Shown here piece by piece: positions 17,653 through 25,531 of a stretch of 64,000 nucleotides of DNA; positions within the stretch are counted from its first letter, which is position 1, and each line of letters opens with the position of its first letter. Origin of the DNA: Nitrospira sp. UBA2082 (GTDB lineage: Bacteria; Nitrospirota; Nitrospiria; Nitrospirales; Nitrospiraceae); assembly GCA_002331335.1 (NCBI GenBank), contig DCZO01000015.1:36004-100003 (forward strand). The letters run 5' to 3'. The position numbers and the translations under genes are program-made. The notes below the pieces were generated by a model that saw only the letters and a list, made by a program, of their open reading frames with translations, was not told the origin of the DNA and searched no databases.

Positions 17653-18828
17653 TTAGAATCCTGCCTTCTGGATCCGGTCCACTGCTTCCGCCAATCGTTC
17701 CTTCGACGTACAGACAGTCATACGGATATAACCCTCGCCCGGCGCGCCAAAGCCGTTGCCCGGCGTCGTCACAATGCCGGCTTTTTCCAAGAGATGCGCG
17801 GTAAACGACGTGGACGTATAGCCCTTCGGCACCGTCACCCAGATGTAGAATGCCGCGGGTGGCGCATCGACTTCCAGGCCAAGCTTCTTGAGGCCCGGAA
17901 TAATCGTGTCACGCCGTTCTTGATAGATCTTCCGGATGCCGTCGGTCACTGAATCGGGAAGGCCTAGTGCCGTGATGCCGGCGGCCTGCACCGCTTCAAA
18001 CACACCACTGTCGAGTTGACTCTTGACCTTCCCTAGCGCGGCCAACACCTCCTTGTGGCCGACCGCAAAACCGAGACGCCAGCCGGTCATGTTGTAGGTC
18101 TTCGACAGGGAGTGAAACTCGATTCCGACCTCCTTGGCGCCATCGACTTCGAGAAAGCTGGCCGGCCGTTTCCCGTCGTAATAGATTTCTGAGTAGGCTG
18201 CGTCGTGGCAAATGATGATCTGATGCTCCTGTGCGAACTCGATCGCGCGTTTGAAAAACTCCTTCGTCATGATGACGGAGGTCGGATTATTCGGCGAATT
18301 CAGCCACATGAGCTTGGCTTTCTTCGCCACGTCCTTCGGGATCTCGTTCAGATCCGGGAGAAAGCCGTTGGCCTTCGTGAGCGGCATGATATGTGAGACC
18401 CCGCCGCAGAAACTCGTGCCCACCGGATAGACCGGATACCCGGGACTCGGAACCAGCACCACATCGCCCGGATCGACGAACGCCAGATGGATGTGCCCGA
18501 TACCTTCTTTCGAACCGATTAAGGTCAGCACTTCGTTGGCCGGATCGAGCGTGACGTTGAACCGACGCTTATACCAATTGGCAACGGCGGTGCGAAAGGC
18601 CAACATGCCCTCATACGAAGGATACTGGTGGTGCTTGGAGTTCTTGGCTGCCTGGGCCAGGCTGTCGATGATCGGGGTCGGCGTCGGCAAATCAGGATCG
18701 CCGATGCCAAGGTTGATAATGTCTACTCCCCTGGCGATCGCCTCCTGCTTCATCTTGTCGATCGCGGCGAACAAATACGGAGGCAATGTCTTGATGCGGG
18801 TTGCGACTTCTATCGGGAAACCGCCCAT
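17653..18828 (-). CDS. dapL: LL-diaminopimelate aminotransferase
   Basis: A 391-residue class I/II PLP aminotransferase that converts tetrahydrodipicolinate directly to LL-diaminopimelate with glutamate. This bypasses the succinyl or acetyl branch steps. Motifs: INLGIGDPDLPTP near residue 38, NSPNNPTS near residue 177, and the PLP lysine in SLSKTYNMTGWRLGF near residue 237. AAGGAGA precedes ATG. No dapD, dapC or dapE is in the window. Similar aminotransferases exist, but length, motifs and the lysA-dapAB genes nearby favour DapL. Confidence 0.9.
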   Translation of the reverse strand: MGGFPIEVATRIKTLPPYLFAAIDKMKQEAIARGVDIINLGIGDPDLPTPTPIIDSLAQAAKNSKHHQYPSYEGMLAFRTAVANWYKRRFNVTLDPANEVLTLIGSKEGIGHIHLAFVDPGDVVLVPSPGYPVYPVGTSFCGGVSHIMPLTKANGFLPDLNEIPKDVAKKAKLMWLNSPNNPTSVIMTKEFFKRAIEFAQEHQIIICHDAAYSEIYYDGKRPASFLEVDGAKEVGIEFHSLSKTYNMTGWRLGFAVGHKEVLAALGKVKSQLDSGVFEAVQAAGITALGLPDSVTDGIRKIYQERRDTIIPGLKKLGLEVDAPPAAFYIWVTVPKGYTSTSFTAHLLEKAGIVTTPGNGFGAPGEGYIRMTVCTSKERLAEAVDRIQKAGF

Positions 18829-18914
18829 TTCTTCTCTTCTCCTTTTCCTAGATTGATGCCATATGAAAGAGGCTCGAACGAAGCTTCTAGGCTACTTCAG
18901 GATGGAGGCGGTAA

Positions 18915-19598
18915 TCAACGTGTCGGCTCGACTAGATGCCCGATCAGACGATCGGCGATCTCGTGCGAGAGCCACATGTGCGGCAGAAATCCGGCGGTGA
19001 CGCGGCCGGCGGTGACCGCGGCCCGTTCGAGATCCGGCGCGCATTCCCGGCAGAGTGCGTCAATGCCGTCAAGTTCCATTTCCAGATGAAAGAGCAGTCC
19101 GTAGGCATGGGCGCCGTAGCGAAAGGCTTGCAACGGGACGACCTCCGAACCTGCCAGAGGAACGCTGTTCTTCGGCAGATCAAATACTTCCCCGTGCCAT
19201 TCGAAAACCGACAGGACTTCGGGGAACCCCTGAAAGACGGGGTCGTGCTTGCCCTCCTCAGTGAGGGCGATGTGTGTCTTGCCGATTTCCAGCGCCGTGC
19301 CGGGCCTCACCGTCGCGCCCAGCGCCTTCGCCATGAATTGGCTTCCCAGACAGACCCCGATGACCGGCTTGCCGGACAGCAGAGCAGCCCGGATGAAGTC
19401 GGTCTCCGCCGCGATCCACGGATCGGAATCGTTGACCGACATCGGCCCGCCCATCACGATCAACAAATCACCCGTGTCCTTTGGTAGCCCGTCCTTTGGA
19501 ACCAGATGGTGCTCAAGCTGCACCCCGCGCCTGGCCAACGACGCCGCAAACGCGCCAGGACCTTCAAAGGGCACGTGTTGGAGACAGACCGCACGCAT
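18915..19598 (-). CDS. class I glutamine amidotransferase
   Basis: A 227-residue stand-alone GATase-1 domain resembling the GMP-synthase-like amidotransferases. The nucleophile cysteine lies in VIGVCLGSQFMAKALG near residue 82, and the His/Glu pair in LLFHLEMELDG near residue 170. LLIVMGGPMSV is a typical early motif near residue 48. It would release ammonia from glutamine or act as a gamma-glutamyl peptidase; the acceptor is unknown. It stands alone, with GAGG upstream of ATG. Confidence 0.85.
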   Translation of the reverse strand: MRAVCLQHVPFEGPGAFAASLARRGVQLEHHLVPKDGLPKDTGDLLIVMGGPMSVNDSDPWIAAETDFIRAALLSGKPVIGVCLGSQFMAKALGATVRPGTALEIGKTHIALTEEGKHDPVFQGFPEVLSVFEWHGEVFDLPKNSVPLAGSEVVPLQAFRYGAHAYGLLFHLEMELDGIDALCRECAPDLERAAVTAGRVTAGFLPHMWLSHEIADRLIGHLVEPTR

Positions 19599-19721
19599 CG
19601 AGAAACCTCATTCATTGACAGGAAAGGATGTCTACTCGTACCCTAGATCACTCCTAGCGGAATACATACACGAGTTCGGCAAAGAGCGGCAAGGTCTACT
19701 CCAACCGTTGAGAGGGACAAG

Positions 19722-19934
19722 ATGGCACATAATTATACGGCGGTCATCAAGCAGGATGCCGAGTGGTGGATAGGCTGGATCGAAGAAGTTCCTGGGGTGA
19801 ATTGTCAAGAACGCAGCAGAGAGGCCTTGATCGAAACCCTGCGCGTGACCCTGAAGGAAGCGCTCGAATTAAACCGGCAGGACGCCATAGGCGCAGCCGG
19901 TGGAAACTTTGAAGAAGCCTCTATCGCAGTATGA
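19722..19934 (+). CDS. hicB: HicB-family antitoxin
   Basis: A 70-residue protein with the partial RNase H-like HicB fold: YTAVIKQDAEWWIGWIEEVPG followed by a helix (SREALIETLRVTLKEALEL). It should neutralise the HicA RNase encoded next and repress the pair. A C-terminal DNA-binding helix is not obvious, so this is a short HicB. GAGAGGGA precedes ATG. The antitoxin comes first, the reverse of the order in E. coli hicAB. Confidence 0.85.
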   Translation: MAHNYTAVIKQDAEWWIGWIEEVPGVNCQERSREALIETLRVTLKEALELNRQDAIGAAGGNFEEASIAV

Positions 19935-20119
19935 AACGGGAGGAACTGTTACGGTACCTACGCCATCACGGATGTGAGTTGCTCCGCGAAGGCGCGAAGC
20001 ATTCCTGGTGGCATCATCCCGAGCTGAACACACGCTCCGCCGTGCCCCGCCATACAGAAGTCACCAACCAACTCGCCAGAAAGATCTGCAAGGACCTGAA
20101 GATTCCCAAGATTTCTTGA
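19931..20119 (+). CDS. hicA: HicA-family mRNA interferase toxin
   Basis: A 62-residue toxin with the double-stranded-RNA-binding-like HicA fold. Its signature is visible: LLRYLRHHGCELLREGAKHS, with the catalytic His in GAKHSWW, then VPRHTEVTNQLARKICKDL. It would cleave mRNA when HicB is degraded. The ATG overlaps the hicB stop (ATGA). No mobile-element borders are visible around the pair. Confidence 0.88.
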   Translation: MKREELLRYLRHHGCELLREGAKHSWWHHPELNTRSAVPRHTEVTNQLARKICKDLKIPKIS

Positions 20120-20156
20120 TTGATGCTGACACCTCGCTCTTAGATGAGCCCTCCTA

Positions 20157-20215
20157 ACATCGGCCCGCCCATCACGATCAGGAGACCTACCTCACGACGG
20201 ACCGATGCCATTAGC
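20157..20215 (-). pseudogene. possible remnant of an amidotransferase gene
   Basis: Bases 20157-20180 are identical to 19439-19462, inside the amidotransferase gene, over 24 bases. The minus-strand reading here is REVGLLIVMGGPMLGG, matching the GATase motif LLIVMGGPMSV. Beyond this block the two sequences diverge and a stop follows. It may be the last trace of a duplicated or second amidotransferase gene. Chance or gene conversion cannot be excluded. Confidence 0.3.
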
Positions 20216-20320
20216 CACAGGGCTGGCCGAAGCAGTAGCCATACACCGATTGCATCTTTGCTTAGCCGTTTCCCTGTCCCGCGTTACAATTCTCACCATC
20301 GGCTATACTTTCCTTGAAAC

Positions 20321-20701
20321 ATGATGTCGCAACTCACAGCTCCGGTCTTGCTGGCGATCGGCGTCCTGGCCGGTATTGCCATTTGGGTGTGTTCACCGTG
20401 GCTCACGGGAACGATCGAGCCATGGGACGCGGAGACCCCGATTTGGATGCTCTCGTGGCTCCCGATTGCAGTCGTCGGCGGCCTGGTTGGCCACATCCGT
20501 GGCGTATGCCTCCCGCTCGGCTATGCCCTGGGCCAGATGCTGATCACGATCCAATCGGTGTTCGGTGGAGAGTTTGGCGCCTTGGGTTGGCTCTTCATCG
20601 GAGGGTATGCGGCAGTCGCCATCTTCGTGACGTTGTCGCTCATAGGAATCACGACGTTGCTCAAGAAAATCAGGCGGGCTCATAGCACCCCAGCCTCATG
20701 A
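20321..20701 (+). CDS. small integral membrane protein, unknown
   Basis: A 126-residue protein with three hydrophobic segments (about 8-27, 45-85 broken by a loop, and 90-113) and a basic C-terminal tail. No family recognised. Several start codons are possible near 20321 (ATGATG). A TATACT-like -10 box lies about 15 bases upstream (20303-20308). The stop overlaps the ATG at 20698 (ATGA), suggesting coupling with the next gene. Confidence 0.55.
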   Translation: MMSQLTAPVLLAIGVLAGIAIWVCSPWLTGTIEPWDAETPIWMLSWLPIAVVGGLVGHIRGVCLPLGYALGQMLITIQSVFGGEFGALGWLFIGGYAAVAIFVTLSLIGITTLLKKIRRAHSTPAS

Positions 20702-21606
20702 TCACGAATTCGCAACCGCATGAGCCTGAACAGAATCGCCGTCTTTACTGGCCCTTCTCGCTTTCTCTGCGCTACAATCTCGCCATGCAGCATCCGCTCA
20801 AAACAGTCGAAGATCTTCGCTGGCTGATCGCCCACACCGGTGGATTCCGTTCAGGCTATGTCACGGATGTGCAGATGTCCAAGCGCCGCCTGTTCGACGA
20901 AGAATCGGGGCGGGAGGTGCCGGCGGGCACCACGGTATCGGTGACGATCCGTTATCAAGTGCGGGGGCTCGTGCGGGTGGCCAGGCTGCTCATGACCGGC
21001 GTCACGGACTTTTCGCTCTTCGAGCAGGAGGGCGCGGATTGTTCGTCGCTGGACGTGATTCAGGCCGAATACAGCGCGGGCAAACTGCGGTTCTGGTTTG
21101 ACCCACAAGGGGAACTGTACATCGTGTGCGAGGAGGCCCAACTGGAAGAAGTCTCGACGCCGATCATCGGTGCTCACCCCATCGCCGAACTGGCCCGCTG
21201 GACCTTTCAAGGAGAGGCCGCCGATGGTCCTACCGTGCAGTGGCTATTGGATGAGTTGGATCGCGCCGGCATGCCCTGTGCCTGGCGAGCCGCAAAACGG
21301 GCAACGGCTGTTCATCCGACGATTCAGTGGGAGGGCGACCTCATTCCCGCCGGCGATGGGTTGTCCAACCGGACCAACATGGTACACGTGATGGCGTACG
21401 GCTTGGCGGAGAGTCAAGGATTCGGGCTGGTCTTGCGAGTCCTCGGCACAAAAGATCGGCAAATCTGCCGCATTCTGGAAGTGCTCGCCGACCACATCAC
21501 ACAGTATTTTCCAGGGAACTGCCTGGTCGGAACGACCATCATCCCTGGCCGTGACTGGGAGAGTTGGCTCACGCAGGAGGGCCGGACGGCACTCGGAGGC
21601 AGATGA
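20698..21606 (+). CDS. conserved hypothetical cytosolic protein
   Basis: The 302-residue frame starts with the ATG overlapping the upstream stop. An alternative ATG at 20785 (MQHPLKTVEDLR) gives a 273-residue protein and fits better with where the folded part seems to begin. The protein is rich in beta-strand-like segments and has no signal peptide, membrane segment or motif that I recognise. A TACAAT word lies just before the second ATG and could be a -10 element for a separate promoter. Confidence 0.6.
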   Translation: MITNSQPHEPEQNRRLYWPFSLSLRYNLAMQHPLKTVEDLRWLIAHTGGFRSGYVTDVQMSKRRLFDEESGREVPAGTTVSVTIRYQVRGLVRVARLLMTGVTDFSLFEQEGADCSSLDVIQAEYSAGKLRFWFDPQGELYIVCEEAQLEEVSTPIIGAHPIAELARWTFQGEAADGPTVQWLLDELDRAGMPCAWRAAKRATAVHPTIQWEGDLIPAGDGLSNRTNMVHVMAYGLAESQGFGLVLRVLGTKDRQICRILEVLADHITQYFPGNCLVGTTIIPGRDWESWLTQEGRTALGGR

Positions 21607-21643
21607 CGAGACAAAGACTTGTACGACGGAAGGTACGAGTCAC

Positions 21644-22381
21644 TCAGTGGGCGGGTTCGTGGGAGTAGCGGCCGTTCCCGTTGGAATAACTCGACGCCCC
21701 ATTGCCGTTTGCGTATCCGGCAACATTGTGTTCCGCACCGGCTCGGCTCACATGGTTGCAGCCGTTCTTTCTGTTCTCACATTCCACCAGTGCCCACAAC
21801 CGAAGCGGGTTGACCTTTTGTTTTCTGGCGACGTGCAACGAAGTCCCTTCCAAGACCGTATTCAATGAGAGATCAGTTCTCCAGCCCAAATGCTTGGTCA
21901 GCGGTGAGAGGACCCGTTCCACCGCGTTGATCACCTTGTTCCCATTGCTGAAGTGGTTCAACATGATGATGCGACCGCCGGGCCGGCAGACACGGATCAT
22001 TTCGTTGACGACCTTCCGATAATCCGGCACCGCCGTCACAACATAGGCCGCGACAACCGTATCAAAGCTGTCATCGTCGAACTCCATAGCCCCGGCATCC
22101 ATGAGGTGAAGCTGGACATGCGAGAGCTGAAGGGTTTCAGCCCGTTCCTTTGCCTTTGCCAGCATGCCTTCCGAAAGGTCAATTCCAACAATGCGGCAAT
22201 GGCTGGGATACATGGGAAGGGCGATACCGGTTCCCACTCCGACTTCAAGGACATGTTCGCCGGGTTGTACATTCAGATTGCGAATGGCCGATTCGCGCCC
22301 TTCCTGAAACACTTTTCCAAACACCTGATCGTAGAAGCCCGCGTAGGTCGTATACACCCGTTCGATCTTGTCGCGGTCCAT
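21644..22381 (-). CDS. SAM-dependent methyltransferase, PmtA/UbiE-like
   Basis: A 245-residue class I methyltransferase. SAM motif I is VLEVGVGTGIALP near residue 44 and the acidic end of strand 2 is VGIDLSEGML. FDTVVAAYVVTAVPDYRKV and RPGGRIIMLNHF complete the core. The overall look resembles phosphatidylethanolamine N-methyltransferases of the PmtA type, but the substrate is not proven. The last 35 residues are a Gly/Asn/Ser-rich repeat (NGNGASSYSNGNGRYS), probably disordered. I start at ATG 22381 because GGAGGAG sits just upstream; the earlier GTG is part of that site. Confidence 0.85.
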   Translation of the reverse strand: MDRDKIERVYTTYAGFYDQVFGKVFQEGRESAIRNLNVQPGEHVLEVGVGTGIALPMYPSHCRIVGIDLSEGMLAKAKERAETLQLSHVQLHLMDAGAMEFDDDSFDTVVAAYVVTAVPDYRKVVNEMIRVCRPGGRIIMLNHFSNGNKVINAVERVLSPLTKHLGWRTDLSLNTVLEGTSLHVARKQKVNPLRLWALVECENRKNGCNHVSRAGAEHNVAGYANGNGASSYSNGNGRYSHEPAH

Positions 22382-22652
22382 AATCTCCTCCACACCTCTG
22401 ACGACCTGTACCCTCTAGCGGTACAGGAACGAAGGCGGCCAAATCGACACAAGGTGAACGCTACTAAGCAAAAAATCAGCGCGATGCACGGGCTTGCGTG
22501 AACCGCAAACGGAGGCTACTGTAGCCAAGTCCCTCCACTGAGTCAATAAACTTCTTCGGCATCTTTTCACTGGCCTTGTGGCTCCTGAACTCCGACAGCC
22601 CTTCAGATGACGTCTTGATTCGTGTCGGGCCCCTATGGGATAGGTACCCGGC

Positions 22653-23291
22653 ATGGTGTTAGCCGGGCTGTTTGCAAGTGTGTTGTTCATTGGGCTGATT
22701 CTGGGCGACTGGCTCTACTTCGTCCGGTTCACACCCGATGCGATCCGCTATGGATGCAGCGTCGCCAGAAGCCAGGAGCGGTGGACTGCCAGCACGATCG
22801 AGACGGTGCGCAACCGGTTTTCCGCCGACGGCGTGCTCATGCTGCCGCATGGAATCGCGCGGTTCTATCCCGACCTCTCCCAAATTGCCATCCGCCCCCG
22901 ATATCGACTGTTCTCAATTGGATTTCGCTCGGCCTGGCCGGTCAAGGGTCTCATTCACCTCTCTGCCGGAAACCAGGCGATGGACGCACTCTGCGTCAAG
23001 CGCATTCCCTGGTCGTCGGCGCTGATGACGCTGCTCTGGTTCGGCGTGGTCTCGATCGGATCGCTGGTGTTTGTGGTCACCTATGCATGGGACGGAGGGT
23101 TTGCCTCACTGGAAGGAGTGTTCATGGGCGTGGGTCTCGTCGCAGGCGCCCTGCTCGTCCTGGCGGCCGGATTGGTGACCGTGACGATGTCCTACCGGTT
23201 GGAAAATAACCGCCTCATGCAAGTCTATGAGGAGCTGCGGGAGGCGCTCGAAGGACCGACACACCCGACCCCAGACAGCATTACGTCGTGA
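22653..23291 (+). CDS. membrane protein, unknown
   Basis: A 212-residue protein with a membrane segment at residues 2-21, a soluble part of about 100 residues and two more hydrophobic segments (about 122-143 and 155-180). The tail is acidic. No family recognised. It converges with the next small gene on the other strand, overlapping it by 11 bases. Confidence 0.6.
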   Translation: MVLAGLFASVLFIGLILGDWLYFVRFTPDAIRYGCSVARSQERWTASTIETVRNRFSADGVLMLPHGIARFYPDLSQIAIRPRYRLFSIGFRSAWPVKGLIHLSAGNQAMDALCVKRIPWSSALMTLLWFGVVSIGSLVFVVTYAWDGGFASLEGVFMGVGLVAGALLVLAAGLVTVTMSYRLENNRLMQVYEELREALEGPTHPTPDSITS

Positions 23292-23643
23292 ACAGGTTGA
23301 GAAAATGATCGTATTCGGCGGGCAGATCCAGCGCCGACCGATGACGCGCCAAGCCGGCAATGATCCCCCGGTGCTTCTTGGCCAGACCGGACGTATGAAA
23401 GGCGTGCGCAAACTGCTCCCATCGCGCGGCGGAATCGGCTATGATTCTGAGCTGTTCTTCTTTGGGCAGCGCATGCACCGCGGTCGTCAAGGCTCGAAGC
23501 GCTTTTTCCACGCTTTCGTACGGCGGCGCGAGTTTGAGCCGGGAATAAAAAGTATTGAGGTGGCTGCGAAACTCGTCTTTGAGCGCATGGATCGGATCGA
23601 GCTGGGTTGGGTCGGTATTCGATATGGCCATTTTGGGAATCAT
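23281..23643 (-). CDS. hypothetical helical protein
   Basis: A 120-residue, mostly helical, soluble protein without cysteine-rich or membrane segments. No family recognised. Two in-frame ATGs (23643 and 23631) are possible, and neither has a strong ribosome site. It is divergent from the lipoprotein gene that starts at 23688, so a shared control region of about 45 bases lies between them. Confidence 0.55.
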   Translation of the reverse strand: MIPKMAISNTDPTQLDPIHALKDEFRSHLNTFYSRLKLAPPYESVEKALRALTTAVHALPKEEQLRIIADSAARWEQFAHAFHTSGLAKKHRGIIAGLARHRSALDLPAEYDHFLNLFTT

Positions 23644-23687
23644 ACGGCAGGGACTGGAACCATCACAACTCTTCAAGGGAGGTCGAT

Positions 23688-24173
23688 ATGAAACGGATGT
23701 TCAGTGGAGTACTCGGTGTGGTCGCAGCGGCCCTGTTGGCCGGCTGCTCGTCCTATCATTCCCACCATGGGATGATGGGCGGAGCCGCTGGAGACGCCTA
23801 TTGGCAAAAGGGCCGGCAAGACATGGCGGCCTTGATCGACCGGACGGTCAAGGATCCCGCCAAGGCGAAACAGGTCAATGAAATCGTCGGCGAGATCGTC
23901 GATCAATTGAAGGCGGGCCGAGAGCAAGAACGGGGCTATCACCGGCAACTGTATACCTTGAACGGCAGCTATACGGCGACACCCGCTGACTTCACCAAGA
24001 TTCTGAACGAGGCGGGCCAACAACGGATGGCGACCTCGGCGAACATCCTCACCTTGCGGTTCAGGATGAAGAATCTCATGACTGAGGACGAGTGGAAAGC
24101 CTTGACCGATCAAATGCTGTCATACAGCGGCAGGTACCAGCATGGGGGCGCCGGGGCCAAGACAGGGTACTAG
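23688..24173 (+). CDS. lipoprotein with Spy-like helical segment
   Basis: A 161-residue lipoprotein: the signal ends in LLAGC (Cys20), followed by a His/Met-rich stretch SSYHSHHGMMGG that may bind metal. The rest is helical and basic, with AYWQKGRQDMAALIDRTVK and a C-terminal FRMKNLMTEDEWKAL. This resembles heavy-metal-resistance or CpxP/Spy-like periplasmic helical proteins, but only by style. A very good AAGGGAGGT precedes ATG. Confidence 0.75.
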   Translation: MKRMFSGVLGVVAAALLAGCSSYHSHHGMMGGAAGDAYWQKGRQDMAALIDRTVKDPAKAKQVNEIVGEIVDQLKAGREQERGYHRQLYTLNGSYTATPADFTKILNEAGQQRMATSANILTLRFRMKNLMTEDEWKALTDQMLSYSGRYQHGGAGAKTGY

Positions 24174-24185
24174 GCAGTGCGGGAA

Positions 24186-24237
24186 GCGTATCTCGTGAAA
24201 CGTCGTTCGCTTGCGAGATACGAGCGACGAGATACAA
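24186..24237. terminator. hairpin between convergent genes, repeat copy B
   Basis: GTATCTCGT (24188-24196) is fully complementary to ACGAGATAC (24227-24235), and the inner arms CGTCGTTCG and CGAGCGACG pair at eight of nine positions. The hairpin fills the space between two genes that end toward each other, so a bidirectional terminator role is likely. It shares an identical 18-mer with the spacer at 17558-17575. Confidence 0.5.
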
Positions 24238-24241
24238 AATC

Positions 24242-25279
24242 CTAGCGTTGAGCCGCTCCGGCCTTCAGAGGCACCGGCACCCACGTGGCGCCGCCGTCGG
24301 TCGAGCGATAGAGGCCGCTGCCGTTTGTACCGGCGTAGAGCATCTGAGAGTTCGTCGGCGCCATGGCCAGGGCTCTGATGTTGAGCGTGGCTAGCCCTTG
24401 GTTCATCGCTTGCCAGGTCTTGCCGCCGTCTGTACTTTTCCACACTCCGGCGGGACCACCGAGATAGAGCCTCGACGAGTCCGTCGGATGGAGCACCACG
24501 CTGCTGATGAACGGATCGGCCAGTCCCTGGCCGATCCGTTCCCAATGCTCGCCTTTGTCCGCCGTATGAAACAGGCCTTTCGTCGTGCCCGCGTACACGA
24601 CATCCGGCTTGGTCCGGTCGATCTCGATCGCATTGACCCCTAGGGCCATGGCGGCCATCAGTTCGGTCTCCGGGATTAAACCGTTGTTGATTTTCTTCCA
24701 CGTCGTCGCGGCATCGTCAGAGCGATAGACTCCGCCCGTTGTCCCGCCATAGAGCACCGCCGGCTCTTTGGGATTGATCGCGATTGACGTCACGATGTGG
24801 ACTTCCTTCATCCCGTTCATCCGCTCCGCCCATTCACGGCCTGCATCTTTCGTATAAAAAGCGCCCACGGTCGTCGCGGCATAGATTTGTTCGCTGGCCG
24901 CCGGATGAAACACGAACTGATTGATGAACGACACGTGCTCTTTCAATCCAACATTGTGCGGCAGCCAATGCTGCCCGCCGTCCGGACTTTTGTAGACCGC
25001 ATCGCCCATCGTCCCGGCGTAGATGGTGGCCGGCAGGAGCGGATCGATCGCGAGCGTCGTCACGCGCCGCGCGCTGAAGCTCGGAAACTTCTCCCAGGTC
25101 CCTCCCCCATCGCGCGATTTGTAGACCGCGTCGTTCGTGGCGACATAGAGAATGTCGGGATTCTTCGGATGCAGCGCGATCGAGACGATGGATTCGCTCT
25201 CCTTCTGGCAGCCGAGGGAAAACAGGACAAGCGTCAAGAAAATGAATCGAGCGAAGGAACAGGCGGCTTTGGTCAACAT
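24242..25279 (-). CDS. lipoprotein with BNR/Asp-box beta-propeller repeats
   Basis: A 345-residue lipoprotein whose signal ends in LFSLGC. It is followed by about seven repeats of the pattern 'DxxYxxT..GvykSxDgGxtW', the Asp-box of sortilin/sialidase-like propellers. Examples are VYKSRDGGGTWEKF, VYKSPDGGQHW, VYRSDDAATTWKK and LYRSTDGGATW. It should be a periplasm-facing or outer-membrane-anchored propeller that binds protein or glycan. No catalytic residues of sialidases are evident. It ends at the convergent hairpin. Confidence 0.85.
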   Translation of the reverse strand: MLTKAACSFARFIFLTLVLFSLGCQKESESIVSIALHPKNPDILYVATNDAVYKSRDGGGTWEKFPSFSARRVTTLAIDPLLPATIYAGTMGDAVYKSPDGGQHWLPHNVGLKEHVSFINQFVFHPAASEQIYAATTVGAFYTKDAGREWAERMNGMKEVHIVTSIAINPKEPAVLYGGTTGGVYRSDDAATTWKKINNGLIPETELMAAMALGVNAIEIDRTKPDVVYAGTTKGLFHTADKGEHWERIGQGLADPFISSVVLHPTDSSRLYLGGPAGVWKSTDGGKTWQAMNQGLATLNIRALAMAPTNSQMLYAGTNGSGLYRSTDGGATWVPVPLKAGAAQR

Positions 25280-25500
25280 GGCGTAGTGGCGGCTGACTCA
25301 ACCACAGCGGTCGGATGGGAGTCAAGGAGATGCACCGGAGAATGATTAAGCCCTTCGCAGCGATAACGGAACTAAGCTGGTCTGTAGAGCATGCCGATCA
25401 GGCGCACTAGGGAATGTTGACAAGTGCTAGCATATGCGAAACAATCGCAATCCTACGTGCAGGTTTCAGGTGCGTACTATGCCGGTCAATATACTCAATA

Positions 25501-25507
25501 GTTAGGT
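25501..25507 (+). other. integron-type recombination box at the left edge of the cassette array
   Basis: GTTAGGT fits the integron core site GTTRRRY, and the preceding ATATACTCAATA resembles the L' arm of many attC sites. Its reverse complement ACCTAAC recurs exactly as the R'' box of the attC after the helicase gene (27570-27576), as expected for the two ends of one cassette. I see no matching left half and no integrase gene, so it may be an attI or a decayed attC. The 220 bases from 25280 to 25500 otherwise show nothing clear. Confidence 0.6.
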
Positions 25508-25531
25508 GGCTGAAACGGGATCGCTCTCGCC

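Noticed and set aside
19722..20119. hicBA as part of the cassette array
   Set aside because: No GTTRRRY/RYYYAAC pair flanks the module, and it is separated from the array by several chromosomal genes.
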